Shown here in pieces: positions 49,201 through 57,800 of a DNA stretch of 60,000 bases. Positions within the stretch are counted from its first letter, which is position 1; each line of letters begins with the position of its first letter. The stretch lies in assembly GCA_914767715.1 (NCBI GenBank), contig OU612075.1:12650001-12710000 (forward strand), read 5' to 3'. The notes under the pieces were generated by a model. The model saw only the letters and a list, made by a program, of their open reading frames with translations, did no database searches and was not told the origin of the DNA. The stretch is from Membranipora membranacea. Lineage: Eukaryota > Bryozoa > Gymnolaemata > Cheilostomatida > Membraniporidae. Made by a program: the position numbers and the translations under genes.

Positions 49201-52200
49201 AATTGAATCAGGCAGGTACCCAAATATAAAAGATATAGCTTCTATCCCATGTCAACACAGTATGCAAGGAAGGTGGTTTAACCCAAAAGTCTCAAACTCC
49301 TGGGCTCAACTACAGACACCTAAAGCTATAAAACCATTGCATAGGACAATGAAATAGAATTTAACAACATACAATCACAGAGTAAAGATTTACTCTGTGA
49401 TACAATCTACGATACTTGCATTCCCTGCCCAATATGAATGCCTGAGATTAATACCCTGTTAAGACAAAAGGTCAAGGGTCGCTGACCTGATTGGGAAGTT
49501 ATCGTTTAACAAACCTGAAATGCATGGTTGACATTTTTTAGAGTGTATTCAGCAACGCTTGCTTCTGCCACATCAATCTCTTCATATATCTGTGCCTGAA
49601 AATAGTAAGAAAAAGTAAATAAGCTTATATAAACACAGGACAGTATAACTGTCATCCTAAGGTTGTCTGAGGTGGTCAATTTACTGGAAACTTACAAATC
49701 TGTCACATTTATATATCCATTCTGCTTTTATAATCATGACAACAACTAGTGCCAAGTTCCCAAATGGGATTTAGTGTTATATAAAAGTTTTTTGGAGTGA
49801 CCATAAACATATAAATACTAGTACTTATATGTTTATGGCAGTGACCCGATGCCATTAGTTGAGTGTGAGAATTATTAATTATCAACTGAATGAAACATAA
49901 GAAAAATCTCGCTGGTCACACACAGTCAGCTTCCGACTGCAAACAGCAACACGGGTATTTTAAAATTTGACAAGATGCATAGGGATTACTACGTTAGATG
50001 TGCGATATGCCCTAGCAGGGCTGGGCTAACCAACATGCTGGTATTTATGCTCAAGCACGACTCTGGACCCAGCATGCTGAGACTTAGCAAAATGAAGTTT
50101 AGCATACTGGTATTGAGCACAGGCTACTGAGATTTACCATATAGCGGGATTTAGCATACTGGTACTCACTTGATTGTCTCTACCATAAAACAAAATCTTC
50201 CCTTTCAACCAAAAGTATCGCCTCTTCCATTTCTGCAACACAAGACACATATTGTCAGAACGATATCTACTTAACGCTCAGTGAAAAAATGAGGGAGAAA
50301 GTACTTTGTAAAATAAAGGAAGACAAAATGGTATGATGTTGCTGCAACTTTCATGAGCACAAGAGAATGTCTACAAGCCCAACTAAAGTCTACTTAGAAA
50401 AGAATTACTGTCAATAGACAGTTTTCTGAGCTCTTATTTATGCCAGAATTTGGAGTTGTGCTCTCTTCAGTTTGGTACTTTTAACCCACGCCGCATAGGA
50501 AAAACCTGCTGAAAGAGGGTTATATTGAAAACCGCTTATGTTGGGATAAAAATGGTGTTTGATTCAGAGTCTGCACCATTGAAACCCCTGTGAGACAGGG
50601 TTTCCAAATCATTGGAGGCTTGAATGTTGATAAATCTTAGATTTTAGTGACGAAACTCAAGAAAGATTCTGCCAAATTGTCCGCGAAACAGACAGAAAAT
50701 GCTATAATTGACTATCCAAATACTACAATTATTTCCCAAACTATGTCCATATGAGTTTTCAATGTTGCAGATTCTGAATCAAAAAAGATTTTTATCGTAT
50801 TATAAGCGGTTTTCAAGATAACCCTCTTTTCAGCACGTTTTTCCTATGCGGCGTGGGTTAAAAGTACCAAACTGGAGAGAGGACAACTCCAAATTGAGGC
50901 CTAAATCAGAGCTCAGAAAACTGTCTTTTGGTCACCAAATTAAACAAAATTCTGTTTTTGACAGCTTGTAGGTACATGCGTACTGATGTCTCAGCAGATT
51001 CAGTACATGTGCACCAAATAATGACTTGATTAGTGACTGTTGCTACCAGCCAAACTTTTTTTATTTACCCACATGCCCATGATTACCAACGGACCACAGG
51101 TAAAATAGATATCAAACGCCCTGCATATCATGTATCAATGGAAGATCTGTGATTAGTCAAATCATGTAGGTGCGTCATTGCAGTCCTGTTCATCTATCAG
51201 TATCAATGTAAAAACTGTATATTTTGCACTATGGTCAGGTGCATAATATCGCAGAGCAAGGTTAATATTCTTATGAGAAGCTGTGGTTTGCTGGCTGTAT
51301 CAATTTTCTAATAATTTGATGTTTAACAGGACAAAAGTAGCAGTTAAGTGCAAATGTAGGCCAGAATGTAGATCAGAAATATTCAATATGGTTACATAAT
51401 TCCATGGTTGTCACTTTATTCTTAGTTTCTCAAGATGTCTAAGAATGAACTTGACTAATTGCTCTGGGAATTCAAAGCCAACTGCTGACTTAAGATCTGA
51501 TGGCACAATCTTTTTAGCTCATTTTCCCATCAAGGTAACAGCCATCCCAGCAAGCTTTGATCTTGACTGAAATCAAATTTGACTTTATAAAAGGGTAGGA
51601 TATCACTTTTAAAGCTTTGATTTCCAGGAAAATAGCCAAATCTAGCAAAGTTCTTTAATCTTTTTTATTCAATCATCGCTGGTGCGCTCATCATCATTAT
51701 TATCATAAAATCCACCAGGGAAGGGTGAAAATTTACCCTAAAATAATTACGTTCCAGCACCAGATTACAGTTGTAATGTTCTATGTGTGTAAGATCACTG
51801 GTTTGTAACTAAGCAAAGTGACAGTTCAATGGCATAATCCCTTCTACCTAAGTCTATTTATGTCCCTCCAATGCGTCAATGGTGAATGAAATGCCACAAC
51901 TTTGATTTAAATCTAACCATAGGGCTATCATATATGTACATCTCTCATTTTCCAATATTATGCCAATCTGTGTGTAGTACAACCTTATATGTCAGGGCCG
52001 TAGCTCTAGGGGAGGCAGGGAGGCAACCCTAGAAAGCTAGATACAGTGGCCTATAAACACTATAATTGAATTATCCATGGTTGGATCAGCTTCCTGGGAT
52101 TTCCATTTGCTTATTCTATGCCTCAAATTTCTCGGGAAGGAGCTGACTAATAATGCTTCTAACTCGCGTCGGACTTTTGCCTCCCCTACCATTCTTTCTA

Positions 52201-54368
52201 AACTACTGCCCTGTAAGTAAGTTGATGACAAAACCACTAATTCCTTCATTTTGCAACAAGCAAATCAAGTTCTGTAAGAGCTTTGAATGGAAAGTTAATC
52301 CTCAGCTATAACAGGATTTCTAGATTGCCAGGGGACTGCTACACACTGAACATATCAGGCCGACAAAGCAACCCTTCAATATATGTCATTAAACTTCTGA
52401 TCATTTCAGCATGAATTCTTACATTAATAAGTAAAACGTTAAAATTGATTTACCCATGTTATAGCATAGCCTGCCTCCAGCCTAAGACTCAGTTGCTGAT
52501 AAGTTTTCAGTATCATTTGTGAAGAATGGTTACGGTAAATTTTCAGTTTTGGACTCTGTAAATTGACTTGCTAAAGCTTTTTTGTGGTCACCATAAAAAT
52601 TCATAACTCTCCCATCACATCTCTAATGAATGACTACTTTAAGTGACACCTCAAGTCCATAAGTTCACCATTGACCTTCGCCGTGTCTAGTGCCAAACTC
52701 TGATCAGATTTAGCGCAGAGTAAGTAAAAAATATTCCGGCAACTCTATTTCAAGACATCCTACTTACCATTGTCAATAATAACTCATTCAGCCTACTAAA
52801 CTTCAAATTGGTGAGGTGCTCTCTAGACTTCATATTGGAGAAATGCCATCAAAAGTACCAGCATGATGCTCAGATACCATTTTGTTTCTACAAATACCCC
52901 TATTAGACCAACATACCTGATTCTAATCATAATTTAATAGGAAACTCAAATATGTGTGGTTTGTATTCACAAGCTTGTCACCTAAGAACCAGTGCTTTTA
53001 CGCAGTTAAACTGGATAGCGCATTAGAAAGATGAACCTAAAATAACTATTTCAAACAATGTTAACATGATATATCATTGTACTTGAATGAATCGGAAAAT
53101 TGCGATATGCTTCACCAAAGTTTAGGCAAGCTGACTATGTTTTGGGTCGCCCATAGGGAATTTCATCCTATAAGATGAATCTCATTTATGGAGTACAAAA
53201 AAGTCATGTTCACTATAAGAACTACTTAAAATCTATAGAAAAGAAAAAAAACAACTTGAAAATTTGCTTAAGGTTCAGACTCTCAATTTTCTTGATATTG
53301 CTCCCAAGGCTGCTTCACATTGCATCACAATAACAATATAGTATCTTTGACTAGATTTGTCATTATCACCACATGTATCTCACGCAGTTTGTTGGTAATT
53401 GTTCTATCAGATTTTGGCCTGATGTTGACAGTACAAAGTTCAACGGCAAGAACGCTGCTGTGCCCTGGATATGAGCATGGTCGTATCTCATTCTTATGAT
53501 GGGTCCCATTAAGAAGTAGTAGGTCTGGTCTATTGGACACTGTTGATTGGACACTGTTGATAGTACTTACATGAAATGATGTAGATCTGAGTATTTGCAG
53601 GTATCCCTCCTTTAAACATAACTGAAAATAATAACATATGAATTAATATGAATCCACAGCAAGCAATGAGAGAAATTAAATAATGTCCAACCGCAGAGAT
53701 TGCCCTTCTTCGGACATCAACATCTAAATGTGACGATCTGTGAGTTTAGAAGTAACATGTAACAATCCAATTACTATTACTTCATTGGGCAGTATTCTTA
53801 CGATTTAGAACTACCTTAGGGCTAGTCGTGTTGAACCTTGTCTGCACATCCATAATAGATTCTTCTACATGATTTAATTCAAACTTTGTCACACTGAGAC
53901 ACCAGTGATTACAATGCTCAATAGATTATGTACATGTTACTGGAACAATACCCAAACCAACCAGTGCATGAGTCATGAACTCTAAAGACTAAGCACATCA
54001 ATGTTAAAACTGATGGTAGCAAAACACACTGATAATAATGATCAACTACAGCTTTTACTTGGATCACGTCCAAAAAGTTACTAATTCATCATAATAAAGT
54101 GAAGCCGCTCTCAATCAAATTTACCAACTTACTTGAATAAATTAACCTATCTATCTTGAAAATGCCTGTCCCTATTTTATTTACACAAGTCACAACAGTT
54201 ACAATTATAACTCACTGATTTATCCAGCCTTTTGTTTGTTGAGATCTTTCTGGAAAATGTTGAAGGCACAGCTACTTCATCATCTGAGTCTGAAGAATCA
54301 CTCTGTACATTGTATGAAAGCTTCATTGGGCTTGCTGGTGTACCAGCAGATTCGACAGGAGTGCCCAT
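25174..54368 (-). CDS. DGKD/DGKH: Type II diacylglycerol kinase (delta/eta class), complete, 28 coding exons
   Basis: Phosphorylates diacylglycerol to phosphatidic acid with ATP at membranes, ending DAG/PKC-type signalling. Exon lengths sum to 4,074 nt (1,357 residues plus stop) with all 27 splice phases agreeing. Domain order: Ser/Asp-rich N terminus; PH (about 55-147, KEGYL and WKRRYF); two C1 zinc fingers (about 162-214 and 236-290); split catalytic domain (first half about 318-450 with [21 protein letters not shown] and [11 protein letters not shown]; second half about 864-1062 with [22 protein letters not shown] and [14 protein letters not shown]); a region containing [11 protein letters not shown]; and a C-terminal SAM (about 1282-1345, [20 protein letters not shown]). 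PH plus SAM defines the delta/eta group. Residue numbers are approximate. Human delta and eta are near this length. Confidence 0.95.
25740..25879 (-). CDS. DGKD/DGKH: DGK exon 27: SAM domain, N-terminal part
   Basis: 140 nt, phase 1 to 0. [20 protein letters not shown] and [17 protein letters not shown]. The donor gtcggt is weak. Read-through would add VGTHLLP and a stop, truncating the SAM. Confidence 0.92.
25880..27578. other. DGK intron 26
   Basis: About 1.7 kb with no coding content seen apart from a ~48-bp hairpin-like sequence (gttgtcc...gacaac) at about 26,509-26,556. Confidence 0.6.
27579..27822 (-). CDS. DGKD/DGKH: DGK exon 26: basic linker to SAM
   Basis: 244 nt, phase 0 to 1. [20 protein letters not shown] followed by a basic stretch ([14 protein letters not shown]) unlike the well-known domains. 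Confidence 0.85.
27866..28043. mobile_element. MITE family 1 copy in DGK intron
   Basis: Left caatgtgtggctccgctctg and right accagccaatcagatccaac are imperfect inverted copies. The interior shares gagaaagggccaatt-type sequence with other copies. Confidence 0.7.
28198..28324. mobile_element. MITE family 2 copy (TTTGCCTGCATTC ends)
   Basis: Left agtttggctgcattccagat and right agcaggcaaatggaccaaac are inverted copies; the arms extend for about 35 bp. Confidence 0.75.
28423..28518 (-). CDS. DGKD/DGKH: DGK exon 25
   Basis: 96 nt, phase 0 to 0. Helical [20 protein letters not shown], acceptor cattgtag, donor gtatcc. Confidence 0.85.
29369..29436. repeat. 34-bp tandem duplication
   Basis: Two nearly identical copies of a unit starting ggaagcctgactgccatgcc. 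Confidence 0.9.
30271..30487. mobile_element. MITE family 1 copy
   Basis: Left agccaatatgttggttttga and right tcagagccagcacattggc are imperfect inverted ends. It lies directly next to DGK exon 24. Confidence 0.75.
30510..30716 (-). CDS. DGKD/DGKH: DGK exon 24: helical/Ser-rich linker
   Basis: 207 nt, phase 0 to 0. [13 protein letters not shown] continues the family pattern, then a Ser/Ala-rich stretch and [17 protein letters not shown]. The right boundary follows the acceptor accatattcaag, chosen because it restores the SFE start expected after RDR. Confidence 0.85.
30926..31018. repeat. Long hairpin (~37-bp arms) in DGK intron
   Basis: Left arm ttgacccctctttgttcaga and right arm ccttgaacaaagaggggaca are inverted copies, extended by gataactc and aggttatc. 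The arms share the GTTGTCCCCTCTT start with sequences near 26,509 and 36,571. Confidence 0.8.
31114..31248 (-). CDS. DGKD/DGKH: DGK exon 23: [13 protein letters not shown]
   Basis: 135 nt, phase 0 to 0. [25 protein letters not shown] and [13 protein letters not shown] are conserved in delta/eta. Confidence 0.96.
31657..31770 (-). CDS. DGKD/DGKH: DGK exon 22: end of catalytic accessory domain
   Basis: 114 nt, phase 0 to 0. [19 protein letters not shown] and LQYHRIAQ. Confidence 0.96.
32104..32314 (-). CDS. DGKD/DGKH: DGK exon 21: LECDG and [14 protein letters not shown]
   Basis: 211 nt, phase 2 to 0. [29 protein letters not shown] and [14 protein letters not shown] identify the accessory catalytic domain. 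Confidence 0.97.
32466..32576 (-). CDS. DGKD/DGKH: DGK exon 20: [13 protein letters not shown]
   Basis: 111 nt, phase 2 to 2. [20 protein letters not shown] and HHPARFR are hallmark accessory-domain sequence. Confidence 0.97.
33138..33258 (-). CDS. DGKD/DGKH: DGK exon 19: second catalytic half begins
   Basis: 121 nt, phase 1 to 2. [19 protein letters not shown] is the conserved entry to the accessory catalytic half in delta/eta. Confidence 0.94.
33592..33711 (-). CDS. DGKD/DGKH: DGK exon 18: end of insert
   Basis: 120 nt, phase 1 to 1. Ser/Ala/Pro-rich ([23 protein letters not shown]), containing a basic-Ser site RRIS. Confidence 0.85.
34286..34507. mobile_element. MITE with ~45-bp inverted ends in DGK intron 17
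   Basis: Left atgcatgttatagtcaggca...acttgtgat and right atcacaagtaactgcctgac...gcgttggt are inverted copies around a ~130-bp core. Confidence 0.8.
34635..35102 (-). CDS. DGKD/DGKH: DGK exon 17: long disordered insert
   Basis: 468 nt, the largest coding exon, phase 1 to 1. Low-complexity Ser/Asn/Thr/Pro/Glu sequence with repeated NSVEHE, NSVNHE and NSTNHE motifs. Acceptor ctttgttgtag, donor gtttgt. It is probably a flexible, phosphorylation-rich linker between the catalytic halves. Confidence 0.85.
35646..35745 (-). CDS. DGKD/DGKH: DGK exon 16: insert
   Basis: 100 nt, phase 0 to 1. [20 protein letters not shown] is a basic helix. Confidence 0.85.
35809..36021. mobile_element. MITE family 1 copy, best preserved
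   Basis: Left caatgtgttggctctgattg and right cagaggcaacacattg, with gattggctggtggg matched by caacagccaatcag. About 213 bp. Confidence 0.8.
36360..36458 (-). CDS. DGKD/DGKH: DGK exon 15: helical/coiled insert
   Basis: 99 nt, phase 0 to 0. Gln/Ala-rich ([20 protein letters not shown]), probably coiled. Confidence 0.85.
36725..36893 (-). CDS. DGKD/DGKH: DGK exon 14: helical insert
   Basis: 169 nt, phase 2 to 0. [16 protein letters not shown] and [17 protein letters not shown] are predicted helices. Confidence 0.88.
37174..37304 (-). CDS. DGKD/DGKH: DGK exon 13: insert
   Basis: 131 nt, phase 0 to 2. It has a Ser/Gln-rich start, then [17 protein letters not shown], a helix also present in delta/eta (HLSKIL-like). 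Confidence 0.9.
37679..37845 (-). CDS. DGKD/DGKH: DGK exon 12: start of interdomain insert
   Basis: 167 nt, phase 1 to 0. After [15 protein letters not shown] comes an acidic, Ser/Gly-rich insert (SSDEEDSS). Confidence 0.92.
38408..38543 (-). CDS. DGKD/DGKH: DGK exon 11: [16 protein letters not shown] motif
   Basis: 136 nt, phase 0 to 1. [18 protein letters not shown] is the signature DGK catalytic motif. Confidence 0.98.
38591..38722. mobile_element. MITE family 2 copy
   Basis: Left tctacctgcattcatatttg and right aatgcaggcaaacttgatca; agtcgcaggcaaaatttgcc in the core is shared with the copy at 41.6 kb. Confidence 0.75.
39230..39275. repeat. Short perfect-stem hairpin
   Basis: agagactata and tatagtctct flank aagatatc, with outer ggtttaaa matched by gtttaaa. 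Confidence 0.8.
39986..40094 (-). CDS. DGKD/DGKH: DGK exon 10: glycine-rich ATP-site motif
   Basis: 109 nt, phase 2 to 0. [18 protein letters not shown] contains the GGDGS nucleotide-binding motif of lipid kinases. Confidence 0.97.
40095..41757. other. DGK intron 9
   Basis: No exon seen. It holds a MITE family 2 copy at its 3' side and a degenerate short repeat (gcggcat...cgatgt) at about 41,310-41,390. Confidence 0.6.
41607..41735. mobile_element. MITE family 2 copy
   Basis: Left ttatccagtttgcctgcata and right aatgcagataaatggaccta are inverted ends of about 30 bp. Confidence 0.75.
41758..42029 (-). CDS. DGKD/DGKH: DGK exon 9: end of C1b and start of catalytic domain
   Basis: 272 nt, phase 0 to 2. 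VHSTICKD closes C1b. The catalytic start [16 protein letters not shown] and [17 protein letters not shown] are almost as in vertebrate delta/eta. Confidence 0.97.
42030..43402. other. DGK intron 8
   Basis: 1.4 kb between the two C1b-coding exons. I see no gene or clear repeat. Confidence 0.6.
43403..43524 (-). CDS. DGKD/DGKH: DGK exon 8: second C1 domain
   Basis: 122 nt, phase 1 to 0. [21 protein letters not shown] and CLWCK give the C1b ligands; the remaining His and Cys come from exon 9. Confidence 0.95.
44523..44636 (-). CDS. DGKD/DGKH: DGK exon 7: first C1 domain, C-terminal half
   Basis: 114 nt, phase 1 to 1. [19 protein letters not shown] completes the C1a Cys/His set, then [16 protein letters not shown] leads to C1b. 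Confidence 0.95.
45162..45580. mobile_element. Probable inverted-repeat element (family 3) in DGK intron
   Basis: Left agtaatatcacggagtatgg and right catactctgagtctgtgata, with tatatata cores, form inverted ends. The right end is duplicated in tandem. Confidence 0.55.
45737..45866 (-). CDS. DGKD/DGKH: DGK exon 6: first C1 domain, N-terminal half
   Basis: 130 nt, phase 0 to 1. [17 protein letters not shown] plus HGLSC supply the first zinc-ligand His and Cys residues of C1a. Confidence 0.95.
46369..46483. mobile_element. MITE family 2 copy
   Basis: Left aagttttatccaactcgccc and right gcaaattggatcaaacttgg are inverted ends. Confidence 0.75.
47110..47226. repeat. Strongly pyrimidine-rich block
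   Basis: C/T-rich on the plus strand with a pure 30-nt pyrimidine run at 47,169-47,198. The motif caacctacccc occurs twice. Confidence 0.9.
48696..48848. mobile_element. MITE family 2 copy, longer
   Basis: Left aagtttaatttatttgcctg and right aatgcagacaaatggattaa. The internal agcaact block is duplicated. Confidence 0.75.
48921..49025 (-). CDS. DGKD/DGKH: DGK exon 5: PH domain C-terminal helix
   Basis: 105 nt, phase 0 to 0. [18 protein letters not shown] carries the invariant Trp of the PH C-terminal helix. Confidence 0.93.
49375..49409. repeat. Short hairpin ATCACAGAGTAAA
   Basis: atcacagagtaaa and tttactctgtgat form a perfect 13-bp stem around gat or ga. The same arms occur at 14,549-14,582 inside the foldback element. 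Confidence 0.85.
49515..49595 (-). CDS. DGKD/DGKH: DGK exon 4: PH domain middle
   Basis: 81 nt, phase 0 to 0, encoding [20 protein letters not shown] and the N-V-N-HAFQ end. It corresponds to the DLSDASVAE-type segment in delta/eta PH domains. Confidence 0.92.
50170..50232 (-). CDS. DGKD/DGKH: DGK exon 3: PH domain [11 protein letters not shown]
   Basis: 63 nt, phase 0 to 0. The basic WKRRYF strand is the phosphoinositide-side motif of PH domains. Confidence 0.93.
50233..53570. other. DGK intron 2, 3.3 kb, largest in the gene
   Basis: No exon found between the first two PH-coding exons. It contains the foldback element at 50,412-50,936 and otherwise unannotated sequence. Confidence 0.6.
50412..50936. 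mobile_element. Foldback element with ~150-bp inverted ends
   Basis: Left arm (about 50,412-50,560) and right arm (about 50,790-50,936) are inverted copies. They share agacagttttctgagctc, ggtacttttaacccacgccg, cataggaaaaac and gaaaaccgctta. No ORF of note is present in the core. Confidence 0.85.
53571..53621 (-). CDS. DGKD/DGKH: DGK exon 2: start of PH domain
   Basis: 51 nt encoding [17 protein letters not shown], with the KEGYL opening of a PH domain. Acceptor ttttcag, donor gtaagt. Confidence 0.9.
54216..54368 (-). CDS. DGKD/DGKH: DGK exon 1 (start codon)
   Basis: ATG at 54,368-54,366 has G at -3 and G at +4. An in-frame TTG 18 bases upstream and open codons back to a TAA add no ATG, so this is the best start. 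It encodes [14 protein letters not shown] and a Ser/Asp cluster (SDSSDSDDE). Donor gtgagt. Confidence 0.8.
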
Positions 54369-54695
54369 TGCATTTACACTTCTCAACCATTGAGCACACT
54401 CTGATTACCAACTTGTGCTTGAGTTGAAGACTTTTCTTAGTATTCTGATTGGTTATTTCACTTCCTATTATATTATTGCGCCAAGCGACGTAAGCAATAT
54501 TCAACAGACAACAACTGACTAATAATTTTCACAGACTGATCACTGATAAGTGTCTATTGTACTCTTAAACAAAGTGTTTTTGTCACAACATTTGTTTCAG
54601 ACTATAACATGAGTTCCAGGGTAATTTCCAAAGAGAAAAAAATTCAAATTCCCCATTTTTCCATTCTCAAGTTTTAGGACTTCTCATACCTCATA
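54369..54695. promoter_or_regulatory. Head-to-head intergenic region, probable bidirectional promoter
   Basis: 327 bp separate the divergent DGK and RanGAP1 start codons. Visible candidate sites are an inverted CCAAT box (gattgg, 54,447-54,452), an ETS-like acttcct (54,460-54,466) and a CRE-like gacgtaa (54,487-54,493). No clear TATA box. Transcription starts are not visible, and the sites are pattern matches only. Confidence 0.55.
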
Positions 54696-54807
54696 ATGGT
54701 TGCTTCTGATGTTGACAACCTCTCATCAATGCTGCAAGGTGCTAGTGTAGAAGATGGTGTAGTATCCTTTGTTGGTAGGGCTATTAAGATGGATAAAGGA
54801 GAAGATG
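54696..54807 (+). CDS. RANGAP1: RANGAP1 exon 1
   Basis: 112 nt. Start ATG at 54,696 is followed by [20 protein letters not shown] and [15 protein letters not shown]. Donor gtgagt, phase 1 end. Confidence 0.9.
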
Positions 54808-57800
54808 GTGAGTAAAGTATAATATAAAGTAAAATAAAGTAAAATATTATCATACTAACTATTTCTATAGTATATAATAGTCTATAGCAGTTGAATGATC
54901 TCATCTCTGTGAAATTGCAGTATGTATGTCCCTTACATGATTGCCTATTCAGCATCTAAAATAATGGATCAACCCTGGTCTGACTCCTTTCCCTAACCCC
55001 TTGTGTAGGCTTGACTTCTAATAAAGCCAATGATGATTATCGCACATTACCTGTAAACAGCATAGAATGATTTCGTTAGTGTCCACTCTCTAGGACCGTG
55101 ACAAAGATTAGTAGGGATTCCATTCTACAAGAAACCCTCAAATTTTTGTCTTATAGGGTGACGTTTTTTTTTGTTGCAGCCAGGGAAATAGTGGACGCAG
55201 TGAAGAACAGTAAGAACCTGAAGGTATTAGTACTCGAAGGAAACACTATGGGCGTTGAAGCAGCTAAACTGATCGGAGAAGCACTCGGAAAGCACAAGGA
55301 GTTTGAGGTTTGTTGCTTTTGATAGACCCGCAACCTTTTCATCCCATGAAATACCAACTTTTTTTTTGGTAGTTGAGTAGGCCTAATCTTTTACTACGTT
55401 GAGCTTGGGTATCTCCTTCTTTTGTTGCACCACCATAGATGTGGATGAATGTTTGTTTCCATCCTCAATTTTTCTAATTTTGGGAGCATACCATTCATTG
55501 CTCCTTGATGAGTTATATGAGTACCGTAAAACCTCACCTATAAGTCACCGGACTTATAAGTGAATCACGCCCCTCAGAAAAAATAAAAATGCTCCAGTTA
55601 TAAGACACCCCACAGCTATAAGACACCCCACAGCTATAAGACACCGTGTCTTATAAGTGAATCATATCAGTAGTTGTGATGTTTGGAAGCTCTCCATCTT
55701 TGAATCAATTCCCTTGCAGTCTTGTCAAGGTTGTTATTCTTTTCAACTGTTCTCAATACTTCCAGTTTCTGCTGAATGGTGTATGAGGTTCTTGGCATGT
55801 TTTATTTATTTTGAAAGACTGTGAGAGAGATATGATATCACAACTTCATGATTACAAGTTGCACGCTTTACCACTGAGCTATTCAGCTTCAATGATTGTA
55901 AAAGGTTTTAGTCCAAGCTAAATATAAAAATGCTTCAAATGATAGTCGCGTCTATATGCTACTCTCTTACAGCCGCCTTCACTTATAAATCGTGGATCTA
56001 TAGGTGAGGGATTACGGTACTATGTAAATATGCTGATGACACTACCTTGTTTACAATAGTTTTGGTAAGAAAAGAGTTACGCCGCACCAGCTATAAATGC
56101 CACGACTAACTTGGCTGAAAAAAATGTATGATTCCAAATGATAGGTTGCAGAAATCATAAATGTTTTGGTTTAGAGTCGGTATACCTATAGAGAGCCTGC
56201 AACTTTAAATGATAATTATTAATTTTGTACCCTCTGTTTTAGTGTAGTTCTGGGGAGCATATCAAATACCACCTTAATTTTTCTAGACACCGTAGATAAC
56301 ATTACATATGTGCAATTCGCAACTCTTTTATTACGCCAACAAAAGGTGATAGGCCTAGGCATGAATACTGATGGATTATTAAAATTAATGTTTTGCTAAT
56401 ATCCGTCCACTAGTCACATGTGCTGTAGCTTGGGTTTTACTATTAAATGACTGGACATCATGCTACTGGAAGGAATCCAGCAGTTGGCTACAATGACCAG
56501 TTTACCAGACCTATGTTAGGAAGAAAGGCTAGAGTTTTTTTATTTTAATCCTAGGTATGTGATTTATTTTTGCACTAAGAAAGGGGTATTATGCGATATA
56601 AGCTGATGATTGGACATATCCTCTCTTCAAGCCTATATTCAGAAATCATAGTAAAACATCTTCTCGTCCAAACACTATTTATAGACCTTAACTACAGAAG
56701 CCCAAAAATTTACCAAATTCTCCATTCCTTTATTGAGATTCTGATTTAAGATGCAAAAACAATGATTGAGCGGTCTCTATATATTTGAACTGTTAAAAGT
56801 TGTAAAATGTGCTGCTTATCACGTCAAACTGATAAAAGATAGACAAGTCTTTTGATCACATTCCCATCATTGTATTAGTTAATAAATTAATATAGTTTAC
56901 GTGTTTATGATACTGACTGTTGATTTTATTGTAGCGAGCCAAGTGGAGTGATATGTTCACTGGTCGACTGAAGACAGAAATTCCTCCTGCTCTGGTACGT
57001 CATAAATTGAATCATTAGTATTCACCTTAGGTTCTCTTCATTAACATTTTTTTAATGTTCTCTTATTGTCAATGTTTTGGCTCTGATTGGCTGGTGGGTG
57101 AGTGGTTGGGCTCTTTCTTACCCTTCCTCTTTTTTTCATATGAGAGCCAAAATGTCCGCTATTTGTGCATACCGTAGTTAAGAATTAAGTAAGATTGCTG
57201 TTCGTACTGCAGGAAATGTTTGTGATACCATATAGAGGTCCTTGTTTCTTGCTTGAAATCATTCAACCATTGCCTAAGTCATAGCGAGTTCATTTCCTGG
57301 TTATCGCCTACTAACTGTGCACCTATATATCATGACTCGCATTACCTTTTTTTAGAAACATCTTGGTGGAGGTATAATGGCCTCGTCAGCAAAGCTGGTT
57401 GAGTTGGACCTCAGTGACAATGCCTTTGGGCCAATCGGTGTCGAGGGAATTGCAGACCTGCTCCGCAGTGCCAGCTGCTTTGGTTTGCAAGAACTCAAGC
57501 TCAACAATAACGGTCTGGGTCCCAACGGTGGCAAAGTAAGAAGCGAGTCCGCATGGATATGGAACCTGAATATTGTCTCAGTCTTTGTTTTGAAGAGGAA
57601 ACACATTTGGCACTAACATTTATTTGAACGCAGTCTATGGACAGAAAATGCTACCTTTTTGACAACATCAGTAAACAGTTTGGAAAATGTGAAGGGAAAA
57701 TTTTTAATTTGGTAAGGTTTCATATCTTGTTTGAAAACCCTTTGATAGGGGTGGGAATTGTCATTGTCAGATCCTAAGGAAGAATCTCTGATATTTTGTA

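Noticed and set aside
53534-53560. 14-bp direct repeat (attggacactgttg)
   Set aside because: Short and isolated; most likely replication slippage.
54366-54386. Longer DGK N terminus starting at an in-frame TTG
   Set aside because: No ATG lies between the upstream in-frame TAA and the ATG at 54,368, which has a favourable context. A spliced upstream exon cannot be excluded but has no convincing acceptor.
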